From Pisaster brevispinus (Eukaryota > Echinodermata > Asteroidea > Forcipulatida > Asteriidae): 64,000 nucleotides of DNA. Each line of letters begins with the position of its first letter. Positions within the stretch are counted from its first letter, which is position 1. The notes under the pieces are model-generated. The model was not told where the DNA came from and searched no databases. It was given only the letters and a program-made list of their open reading frames with translations. The stretch is taken from positions 3,191,474-3,255,473 of the forward strand of contig JAMKCF010000018.1 of NCBI GenBank assembly GCA_023634235.1, in the 5' to 3' direction. A program made the position numbers and the translations under genes. Shown in pieces: positions 21,387 through 33,100 of the stretch.

Positions 21387-22129
21387 TTTGACAAACAGGT
21401 TTTTACCAAGGGTCTCTCTTGAACACCTCAGGCAAAATAATAACGCGTTGAAAATCAACATGAACATGAGTACTGTTGAGCATTTCAATTTTTTTTAATT
21501 AAGGAAACATTGTCCTCACGGCCCTCCTACCTCAAAAACACCACTGGCTGTAATCATTACATGCACCCTCAAAATTAAAGTGTAGTTACGTTAAAGGTAT
21601 TGTACAGGACTGGCAGGGATAAAAAAAACATCATTGTTTAATTTTAGCCTGAAAGCTTACTGATAATGAAGTTCCTACTAAAACCATTTTTTGTGTGAAA
21701 TATTTCCCTCTGAAATGAAGTCATATTCAAGGAAACTGTATCTGAAAACCTGAAAAAACACAACAGCTAATTTCAGTTGTTACAACCAAAATTAAGGTCA
21801 ATGTTTTTACATGCTGACAATTGTGTATATGGTTTTTCCACTATTTTTTCCTGACTCACACAACCGAATTAAGACCAAATTTTCACAGATTTGTTATTTC
21901 ATGTAGAAGGTTGATAAAAAACACATAAGCACATGAACACCACCTGCGACTATTTGTCAGCTCTACTAAACATGTACAGTATTATACATGTATGTTGTAG
22001 GATCAACTTTAAAGATGAACTCTTGAGAATTTGCCAACTGATGCTGTCCCATCACATGATTAAAACTTTAAAACAAACAAGACCGGTAATTACAGAGACA
22101 AATTGGATGAGATTATTCCGATGAGCCAA

Positions 22130-22326
22130 AGCTGCCAACATCTGCACCTTGCAGTCGGGGAGAATGTGTACTTCCAACAGTCCAATCAGGGAGATGTTAA
22201 GAACGACATTCAACATAATAGGGACAATGTTTCCATAATCAGGAAGATTTTCAAACTTGACCGTCAGGACATGGAATGACTGGTTTATTTTCAGGGAACT
22301 TTCTGCAGAATCTGGGAGAGTTAGCA
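22130..22326. repeat. 'gctgccaacatt' family, copy 3
   Basis: Same blocks as 610-835. The family ends abruptly at 22326, where a GGGCCCAATTTCATA foldback begins. Confidence 0.6.
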
Positions 22327-22568
22327 GGGCCCAATTTCATAGAGCTGCTAAGCACAAAAATTTGCTTAGCATGAAATTTCTTCCTTGATAAAAACAGGAT
22401 TACCAACCAAATTTCCACATGATTTTCAGGATAAGCAAACAACAGCTGACTACCAGTAATAAGCAATATGCAACACATGGAAATTTGGTTGGTAATCTTG
22501 TTTTTATCAAGGAAGAAATTTCATGCTAAGCAAATTTGTGTGCTTAGCAGCTCTATGAAATTGGGCCC
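22327..22568. mobile_element. GGGCCCAATTTCATA foldback with ~90-bp arms
   Basis: Both arms run from GGGCCCAATTTCATAGAGCT inward through 'tgctaagcac', 'gcatgaaatttcttccttga' and 'aaccaaatttcca', nearly base-perfect. They leave a short centre around 22430-22470. It is much more symmetric than the other family members in the window. Confidence 0.8.
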
Positions 22569-22584
22569 AGGTCTGGTAAGCTCA

Positions 22585-22880
22585 TTCCTAAAATGTCTCT
22601 GTGTATATTCGGTTTGCGGTAACACCATGTGTATATCTACTAGCTATGTAGATTTGTTCTTAGAGAACTAGGTCTTGCTTTTCTATTCTACTGCCGCGGA
22701 GTAGATTTTGGAAATCGGGAGACTACTTTGGGAGACTACTTAGTTCTGAAAAGAACTGTCCAGCTTATTAGCTACTACCTGGGCGGAGGGTAGGAAATCG
22801 GCCAGGACTACTACTTTAGCTTAATAGTGGATCGGATCGAGGGGACTTCTCGTTATTAACTTCACTGCCATGGAGTGAGT
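22585..22880. repeat. Interspersed repeat shared with 48300-48585
   Basis: About 290 bp with blocks 'tttgcggtaacaccatgtg', 'ctactgccgcggagtagatt', 'gggcggagggta' and 'gtggatcggatcgagggga' in identical order in the two copies. Class unknown. Confidence 0.65.
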
Positions 22881-23598
22881 TCTTAATTGGTCTCAAAGAC
22901 CACAGCATTTGAAGAAACAGCATTTGAAGAACTCCAAATTGCTTTGCTCATTTCAATTGCAACAATTGATTTAAAAAGCTAATACAGTTTGTGCACAAAA
23001 TACACTATATAAACAAAATTTTAGCTGTTTTTAAAAGTGAAATGTTGGTTGTATCACGTGATTACTGAAAACTAGAGCATGGGAATGAATTTACTCTTCC
23101 CAAAACCAATGATCGGATTGTCCCTTTAAAAGGAAATTTTGAGGAAGAAAAATCTTCTTTGCTCCACTGCAGTCATGGGCAGAAATGGCTACCCTTAAAG
23201 GGCAATATTGTAGCATTTTAAATTAAAAGTAGTAAAGAAAGCTGCATCATGCAAACATAGTCATTTCAATTTTTCTTTTGTCGAATTTTCTAAAGTACAC
23301 TTAACCTACAATTTGTTTATCTTAATTTCTCTCAATAGTTTTATTGTTCAATGTTATTAAGTTTTAGCCTTAATTTGTCATAAACAATTGTTCATTGTTT
23401 TGCCCTTTAGTTTTTTTTTTGGTGAATAAAACCGTAACGAAATGAAAAACATGGCTGCTATTCGTGGCTGCATCAGAAAAACGACATTATAGTTAGAGAC
23501 AGAATTCTTAAAATGTGTTTTTATTTGATCATAAGTGGATAAAACTGTAAGGAAAAAAATGTGATGAGAATTTGAGGAGAAATTGTTGTTGTACTTAC
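22881..23598. other. AT-rich sequence after exon 12; no exon found
   Basis: Presumed ANKS1 intron immediately downstream of the exon 12 donor. No SAM-domain exon or further splice pair was recognised. Confidence 0.4.
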
Positions 23599-24136
23599 CA
23601 GCAAATGGGTCTTCTTCGTCTGGTCTGAGTAGTTCTGTATCCCCGTTGCTACTGGTATCGGTCGTACTCACAAACTCGTCGTTTGCCTGGTACCCGTCAG
23701 AATATCTCTCCGAATGATGATAATGCTGTCCATTCGCTGGTTCCCTATCACCAAATCTACGACCGTGTGCACTGTAGCGTGGTGACTGACGATTGGTGGG
23801 TGTTCTCTGGGAGATGGCGCTGCCGTTACTGGATGTCCGGTTTGTGAAACGATTCGGCTTCTCCGGATGGTGGTGTTTTCTTGCATTTGCGTTTTTCTCG
23901 TAATGGCCTCGATTCGGCAACTCGCAAGATTCGTGATTGTTCCCCGGGACAGGACAAATCTGCGTGTTCTCCTTGGAGTGTAAATAAAGGTTCGACTCGG
24001 AGAGGTCTGCAGTCTGTGTGGTGCGCTGTCCGCCCGCTGACAAAGAGATGAAGGCTGATTTGTGGTCTGGTGATGTCGGCTGCATCCACGCTTCGTTTGA
24101 CGACTCCCTCTGTGGTGTTCCGTGGAGCGGGAACGA
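23599..24136 (-). CDS. ANKS1: ANKS1 exon 12 (linker, residues ~751-929)
   Basis: A 538-bp exon after acceptor TTAATTTGTAG, ending in donor GCTG|GTAAGTAC (phase 1). It encodes a polar, disordered stretch rich in His, Asn, Ser and Arg, for example the cluster HHHPEK and HYHHSERYSDGY. It closes with the acidic segment LLRPDEEDPFAG. No domain is recognised. In vertebrate ANKS1 proteins the SAM domains come next. It is the last exon I can place. Confidence 0.85.
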
Positions 24137-27100
24137 CTACAAATTAAGAGAGATGTCGGGAAGTGCGATGGAGTAAATTGAACGTGATTAAGATCCGCAC
24201 TCGTGAGCAGGGTACACATTTGCTGATTTAGACTCGAGGGAAAGGGAAGGGGGGGGGGAAAACGATGGCACGGCCGAGTCAACCATCAGGATAGGCTTTG
24301 GCTTTGATCAATTGGCTTAAGACGTGGTTGGTCGGCCCGACCACCTCTAAGACATATTTGTTCTAATCTTAATTGACTGAAAAGTGCTTGGAGCATGGAT
24401 TAAGAAACCGCAGAGTGATAATATATAGGTCCATTGTGCCGAATACAAGGCATTTTGCTGAGATATAATCAACATTTTCTAGTATATTATTATTATATAA
24501 ACTCTGAATACAGCACTTAATGGACACAGGGCATTTGTTATGACGAGGCGACCAAATATGTTAAAGGTACGGTGCTCTTTAGTAAAAAATATCAGCAGAA
24601 TTACAAATTGAACCAGACACACATACTTGTACTTGGTAAATTTATAACCCAAATGGGGTTATCTTTGTTGAATGATTTATTTAAAAATCAACACAAAATC
24701 TTTAGGTCAATGCATATGCAATCAATCAATCAACATATTTATGTTTCCATACATAAATCAAAATCAAAATCAAAATCAATCAACATTTATTTCCATACAT
24801 AAATATTTAAAAAAAAATTTTTTTTTTTTTAATCGATTTGATGACCTGTTTTATACTCAATCCCTTATGATGAATAGAAGAATGGGTCAACATTTTAATT
24901 ATGATTTATAAGTATCGTTAATTTAATACCAATCAGTTTTATAATTTAAAAGGAGTATCTTCGCAAGACTTGTTTTCTTTGCCCCTTCCCCCAAATGATG
25001 AATCTCAGTTGTAAATACAGTGAATGTTGGCTCTTTGCACACAGTTGACACCTTATACCATTATCTTTCATTTGATTTATAACAAATTTTGCTTTACAAA
25101 CATTCTCTACAGTAGCAGTGTTGTTTATTTTGTTAAAACATGTAGAAGTGCCGTTTAATGTTTTTCGGAAATCTGATATTCAATCCCCCCCCCAATTCTT
25201 TGCCACTTACTTGCCCCAGAAAATTGTTGAATCTGGTGCCACCGCTGTGTTTTTTAACCCTTCCAGGGATACTCCAATGAGGCAGTATAAATATTCCATC
25301 AAAAATAGCTGTCAGGCCTTGAACTTTGCTCCTGAAGGGGCACGGCAATTTTCCTCTGGTAAGGGGCACTCTATGAGGAACAATTAAATTTGTATTGGAA
25401 CTTTGCCAAGGGCACCACAGCAAAAGCACAGGGCACCATGGAAATTGCTGTGAGTGCCGTGGGTTATTTCGAGGCCTGAGCTGTATCCTGTTGTACAAGT
25501 CAATATGTCAAACGTGTGAACATTTCCTGCATGTACACATTTATCTGTTCTTCCGGCCAACAAGCTAGCATAAATTTGTATGTAATTTGACAAAAAAACA
25601 CTCGTTTCATGTTCTTACAGTACGATAGAAATTCTTAACTCTGACTGGAATCTCAATCTTTGCCTATCATGTAACAGCGAAGTCAAATCAGTAAAACTTT
25701 CTTACATCAATCTTCAGAGAAATACAAGCTCAAGGCATTTCTTATGGTATTCTGGTAATCAATGAAGTCGGTTGAAGAAAGTGTGCTTTAGAGCGGAACT
25801 ACATAACAAACAAGTTGGGTTTATCAAGAGCTAGTTGATCATTCATTTATCCTGCCAATAGAGGGCAGTATAGCTGAAGTCAAAACTTCTACTTAGACTT
25901 TCATCATCGACATAAGAACAAAGGCCCTGTCTGGAATAGCCGGCTGTGGCTGCAGCTGTTGCTCAGGGTGTTGCTTTAGGCAGCCTATGCTTCAATGCAC
26001 GTTCACTTGGTAATGAAGATGTAGCCAAGCTGACACGCCCAAAAGTCTACTCTTTTGTTGTTCTTTTGCTGTTTGCCCTCATCCTGGAGTGGCCCTTAAC
26101 CTTGTTTAAGGCAACTATCCACAAATCATGCCGTGGCTGAGTTAACACGTTGACTGCCGGTGATAGATTCGTAGGGCGTTCCCAGTTGCCAAGTGTGGTG
26201 CGCATGCGCGCATACCAAATAGGTACCTTTTTGGTGTCTACATGCAGTAATACAAATTCTAAGGATGTATGTCCTCACCACTGCCAGAAGCGTATTTGTT
26301 GCATTCTCAGTGATGCCAGTGTATTCAATTAACACTACAAAAACCTTTCATTCCCTACGAGTATACTCGTAGTGGCAGAATCCGTTACACCTGTTACTAC
26401 GAATATACTCGTAGGCGGCAGTCAACGTGTTAATGGCTGTAAGTACCATGGACACTGCTGCAGAACGGGGCCTTCTTTCATGGCTCTGCTTACAAGATGC
26501 CAAGGATCGGCACTTACGGAAATAGGGAATTCTGCGCTTTTGTCAAGAGTTTTTCACAGGTTAGAAGGAAATTTTTGCTCGTGCAGCGAAGAAAAAAGTA
26601 TCACATCACAGAATTTGGCGGTAAAGCAGAGCCATTTTAGCAATCTGCAGGACACTTTTGAAATACTTGGAATCAATCTGTCTTACTGCAAAATGAAAAG
26701 GAAAGATGGGTGACTCACTTGGGGTGACAGTTTGGCTTGAATCCCAAGCATCGCTGTGTGAGGGGACGGAGGAGGATGATCCGGGGTGGGCAGCTGCGAG
26801 TAATAACTCCCCGGGGAAGATGGCATGTCCGAATCGTCCGTCTCCGAGCTTGGGAAGTCCGAGTAGTAGGAGTTAGTCGCTGATACGGGTAGGGGGAAAG
26901 AGCCATTGAGGTCCTTCTGGGAGATGAGGACTGTGGGATGCGAGTTCGTGGAGCTGTCTTGTTTTGATCGGCGCGGTGGAGGGATTGGAATTTCTCTCTC
27001 TGTCAAAGAAAAATTTTGTTACAATTTTAATTAAGAAGTTGTCCCTCATCAACGATCAATGCATTTTGGGAGTTAACTTTTAAATGTGTAAATGCGGCGT

Positions 27101-30100
27101 CACCTACCATATTCAGCCCAGGGCTCGAATTTGACACTGGACCGCAGGCCCGAGGCCAGTGATTTTAGTGTCGGGCCAGTAAATTTATGACCGTACAAGT
27201 CCGGCGGTCTTGTGTATTTGAATAATAACACGTCACTGTAACTTTAAATTAAACTGATTAATTGAGTATTGAAGTATTACCCACAAGAAAAACTTGATAA
27301 ATCTTCTTAGTGATTGGTACAAAAACAGCTCAAATGTGAAACTGTGCAGAGTGTTCTTCTCATTTTGATTCCGGTCTTGTAACGAATTTTCTGGTCCAGT
27401 AAAAGTTTTGAGCTACAAGCCCTGCAGTCTTGTGGATTTTTTCCCCAAATTCGAGCCCTGCAGCCCCCAAAATGGCACAACCAATATTATTGAGAAAATG
27501 ACTTGAGGTGAAATAGGTCAACACAACCACAAAAATTACAGCCTCTCACCAAAAAGTTAACTTCTTTAAAAACTAACAAAAGTAAAAGGCGAAAGACAAA
27601 TAAAATTGTACATCTATAAAAAATCCACATTCAAAACAGATTTCACAAAGAGTTGAACAAATGCAACAAGATCAATTTCAAAATGATAAGAACATCGGGA
27701 GAAACATTGAAAAAAAAGAAAAAGAAAAAGAACACGAAAATGTCATTCACAAAAAGTAGAGAAATGCTATTTTGGTTTGTTTTTTTAAGCAAGTAAACAA
27801 TAGCCCAACAGACATTAACGAGGTCAATGAACAGAATGAAAATTGGAATCAGACTGAAGGCTCTTACAAGAGGAACTCTGATGGGTTAATAAAATGGCTC
27901 ACTGTGACTCAGAGCTGCTAGACAAGTATCACAGAAAACCCAAGATATTATATGGTATCAAGGAAACACCTTGCTGATTGATGTAAGAAGAAGGTTGTTC
28001 CTGCACAGGGCATTTCAACGACTGAATGTTACAAGATAAAAGAAACTCACTGGGTTGCCGATTGTCCCCAGGGGGTGGTTCGTCAGTGGAGTGGCTCAAT
28101 CTCGGTGGGGGGATGTCGTAATCGTCATTCTGACCTGTTACTGCCTCTGAAAGTAACTCGTACACATCGATGTCAAGATCGCTCCCAGTGGATGATCCAA
28201 TGGTGTCGCAGTTTCTTATCAATTCCTGAAATTTGTTTGGGTCACGGATGAAAAAGGTTTTATGCTTCGTCATGAATTAGGTGGCAATCAAAATCAAAAT
28301 AATAATGATTAGTTTTCAATTACCTAAACTTTGTCAGTAATAAGCCATTTACGAGTTAGATTTGAATAAAGTCTGGTACAATGACTTGCTGAGTCACAAG
28401 TTTTCGCTTAAAGTTGAGTTCCTCAGACTATAGAGACAGCTGCCGAGTCAAATGGTTCGGGGCAAGCTTTTGCATAGCAACCTCCAGATGAGCACATCCT
28501 GGTACCATTATGCCATACACATTCATTCAAAAAAATGTGTTTGGGTGTTCGACTTCTCTTAACGTCACTATGCAAAGGCTTGCCCCGAATCATGTGACAT
28601 GGCAATTAGTCTAAGGAATTCAAATTTAAGCAGTAACTTGTGACTAAACTAGAACAGCAGAAGCTGCCATAGTAGAAAAACAATCATTTGCATTGGTTCA
28701 ATTCAATGCACATCACACACATTCGTTGAACTAGTCAGTAGTACATTACCAGAAGTCTTCCATCTCCACAAAAAAGGTTCTTCTGAAAACTACTCTGCAT
28801 TTAAAAAAAAAAATTATTGGTTGTACCCAAAAATATAGATGCAATGGTAAACCTGATTTATGTTGATGTTACCATTTAAAAGTATTCTTATTCGAAGCTC
28901 ATTGCAAAACCATTCAGATTACTCGAAGGAAGCTGTTTAATTTCCAGAGGGTAATACTGTACCCTGAAAACTTTAACATTTTTAAACAATTTCCATTTGC
29001 ACACTGTGGATCAAACCACATTTTGGCTGTAAGACAAATGAACTGCAAATGAGGGTAAAAACAATTATTTTACACAACAAACTGTCTAACACCATGAGGC
29101 AAAAACTTTAACAAAAAGTCTCAATGCAGATGGTCGGACAGAAGCTGTTTAATTTCCAGTAGAATAATAATGTACCCTGAAAACTTTAACATATTTAACC
29201 AATAGAAAAACTTGACCACAATTTCCATTTTCACTTAGTGAATCTATTCACACAAAAACAATTACATAACACAACAAACTATCTAAGGCAAAAACTTTAT
29301 CAACAAGTCTCAATGTGGACGGATGGACGGACGAACAAAAATTGGTATTACATAGGCTCGCATTCTGCTAAAAGCAGCTCGCCAAAAAGCAAGTCATTGT
29401 ACCAGAAATTATTAAAATCTAACTAAAAAATGGCTTAATCAAATGGGACAAGTTATCGGTTCTTACCTCTGGACGAAGCTTGTGCTCAACAGATGTGTGC
29501 ACCTGTTGCGACATAACTTTCCCGCTGTAGGCCTCCGACAAGTCCTCATAGACGCTCTCCGATTGCCGTGGGGTGACACTTGTAGACTGTCGAGGAGTAA
29601 CACTTGAAGACTGCCTAGGGGCTGGGACAGGGGCCTGGGTAGGGGCTTGGACAGGGATCTGGTCCAGGCAAAGGCTCTTCCTGATCTCATTGACGTCCTC
29701 CTTGGTAGACATAAAGGGCTCATCAGTAGGGTTAGATGCCTGGGGTGGTGGAGATGAGAAGCCATGGAAACAAAAAGAAGCGTGTGACTATGTCTTAAAA
29801 TAAAATAGGCACTTTGGGGATTTGGGGGGCGTCAGGTGGTTAAGTAAGGTATTAGAGAGGTGTGGTTGAGTTTCGTACGGGATGCGAGTCAGGGCGAGTA
29901 TGTGGGTGAGTACAGGTAAGTGGGTGGGTACAGGTATGTGTGTGGGTACAGGTATGTGGGTGGGTACAGGTATGTGGACGGGTACAGGTATGTGGGTGGG
30001 TACAGGTATGTGGGTGAGTACAGGTATGTGGACGGGTACAGGTATGTGGGTTGGTACAGGTACTGAGTGGGTACAGGTATGTGAGTGGGTACAGGTGTGT

Positions 30101-33100
30101 GGGTGGATACAGGTATGTGGGTGAGTACAGGTATGTGTGTGGGTACAGGTGTGTGGGTGGATACAGGTATGTGGGTGAGTACAGGTATGTGGGTGAGTAC
30201 AGGTATGTGGGTGGGTACAGGTACTGAGTTGGTACAGGTATGTGAGTGGGTACAGGTATGTGTGTGGGTACAGGTATGTGGGAGGCTACAGGTATGTGGG
30301 TGGGTACAGATACTGAGTACAGGTATGTGGGTGAGCACAAGTATGTGGGTGGGCACAGGTATGTGGGTGGGTACAGGTACTGAGTGGGTACAGGTATGTG
30401 AGTGGGTACAGGTATGCTGGTGGGTACAGGTACTGAGTGGGTACAGGTATGTGAGTGGGTACAGGTATGTGGGTGGGTACCGGTGGGCTTACGGGAGCGC
30501 CCTTGTGGGGTATATTCAACAATGGAACAATGGACCCCACAAGAGAATTCTTTGTTCAACCTGGACCCCACATGAGAACTCTTTAGAAAAGGGAATAATA
30601 GAACAACAATAGCAGGGCCCCACAATCCTGGTCCATAAGGTTGTGTGTGTAAGTAGATGTATGGATTTGATGGGTAGTTAAGGATTAGGCATTGCTTGGT
30701 AAAGAGAGGGGATAGTTTCATCATTGGAGGGCAAGTGGATGGGAATGGTGTTACAGAGAATGGGCATGAACGTTAGTGGATGAATATGGGTTAGGGCGTA
30801 TAGAGGTGAAGAAAAAGAGAGAGTGTTGATTACAGTATAGGAAGATAAAACAGCAGGAGGGTTATTTGGAGTGGGCGTATGGAGGCGAAAGTGGGAGTAG
30901 AGTTTGATAAATGGGTAGATTGTGCTTATACATGAATTTGTGTTTAGTGGTTGTTAATTTTCAAAGCAAGCAACTTTTTCAAACAATCTCTCAAGACTTC
31001 CTTAAGTAAGACTTACATAGACAGTTCGATGTTTCGCGCCCCCCGACCTTAACTGCACTTCAGAACCGGGTGGGGTGAAATTTGGTGGGGCGGGGCACTT
31101 GAAGGAAGACATTTTACTCTTACTAGGTACTGAGGAGGCGTCCGGGATAGGATTCTTTACAGCGCTCACTCGGAGTTCGGTATACTCCCCTGCTAGATCT
31201 TCATCGTAGTAGTTCCGATCGGGCAGGGGCGGGGGCGACTTGTCTGGTGAAGTGTTTAAGTAGTGATAAAAGAACTGGGTTTAATATAGTGCAGGAATAC
31301 AAATCACTTTTTAGGGGAAAAGGCGAAAATAATGGGACATCCCAGGCCTGAAATTACATGGAGGCCTCCATTGCCCGTTGTGCCTCTTCAAAAGTTTCCC
31401 ATTGACAAAAGGCCAGGGCAGTCTTTTTCTTTAATACGGATATAGACAGGGGACCAGTGTACTGTTACCTGTCGCTCTGACCAGTACATAGAAATAGAAC
31501 GCCCAGAGTGCTTTGTGCATTATTAATCTGTGTGTATCTGCTCTAAGGCAATTCATGAGGGCTGCCATTTTCCTTTCGGGAAAAATTAGGTGGATACTTT
31601 CCGAATTTAAACAGCATCAGAAATTCAGAATATTAAAAACTATATGTCCATCAATTTTTAGCAAACTAAATAAATTTTTTTTTTTTCCAAACCGAACACA
31701 TCAAACTTGGTGCTTTGAATTTATAGCCTATATAATAGCTGAATGGCAATTTTCAGCTTTCTTAATCGATGATCTGGTTAATTTTGCCACATATGGTTTT
31801 TTTTCCAAACCTCGGCTTGGGCTACAGCTCCAGCTCCAGGCTTCATCTGATGTACAAACCACTGTGCAGAATGCATGCTGCTGCAAATAGGAGCCATAGC
31901 CTAAGCCAGAGCCAGAGCCGGAGCTGGAGGCCAAGCCGAGGTTTGGAAAAAATCCATGGTACTGACACTCTGTGTCCAGGGGTGGATTTCACAAAGAGTT
32001 AAGACTAGTCTTATCTCGATTTAGGACGAGTTACTCGTCCTAACTTAGGACTAGCCTTAAGTTTTTAATAACTCCTAGGACTAGTCCTAAGTTAGGACTA
32101 TCTTTGTGAAGTCGACCCCAGAGCTGACATAGAGGGGCCAGCACAGCAGACACAGGTGACAATTGAGCTCAGCATTCTCTGTGTTCTATTTCCATGGATC
32201 ACTTATTACACGAACAACAGAAAAACTAGGTAAGTCTGGTGCCGCCCTAGTGTCAGAAAGTCTGCCAAAGTACCTGGACTTCTCAACTGCGGTGTCGGCT
32301 TACTCTGTTGCATAGATGATATTTCAAACATGGAGGTACTGGAGTTAACTAGAGGTGATTCGGCCTTCGGCGACGATGAGAAATCCACTTTGTCCATCAG
32401 CATGATCCCGATGGACGACCGAGCTGGTTTTCTTGGCGGTACCTTAGCGGGTACCTCTAGGTTCTGATAGTTCGCATTCCTTGGGGACACGCCCCCGGAC
32501 GGTCGATACTGGCGCCCTTGTTTCTTGGTGAGCGGTGGGGTGTAGGCGGAGTGGCGCATCACCATGGCCGTTACTGGGGTGGGAGGTGTCCTGGGAAGTT
32601 TCCGTGGGATGGCATTATCGGTGGTTGGTATGTTGTCATATGTTGATCTCTGTTCTGCATCGGTGGGTTGGTTGGTTTTTCGTAGCGGGGTTGGGGTTGC
32701 CGTTGACGGGGGTAGTGGGTCTCCCTTCATGAAAGCTGCATTGATTGTTTTAAGAGAAAATAATAATTTATAATTACACCTGATATACATGTATTTGAGA
32801 AAAATAAATAAAACATATTGAATTTTTAAACATATCCAATTTATCATTCCCTTCAACATGTTTAATGGAGAGCATAATTATGTTGTAATCAAGTAGTGTA
32901 ACAACATATTCTGCTTGGCTTTCGGTTGTGACTTTTGGGATTTGTGGGGTAGGGTTGGATTGGTAGGGTGTCAGGTAAGGTGGTGTTGGTTGGGTGTGGA
33001 GTGGGTTGGAGATGGTGTTGGTAGGGTATGGGGCAGGGTGGCATTTGTAGGCTTTGGGGTGGGGTGAAGTGGGGTGTGGATTGGATTGTTACAAGGTTGG

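Noticed and set aside
29852..30724. 290-aa minus-strand ORF rich in HTCTHP/YLYPPTYL and a 175-aa plus-strand ORF
   Set aside because: Both are translations of the 18-bp minisatellite in ANKS1 intron 8. Frames are open because the unit lacks stops.
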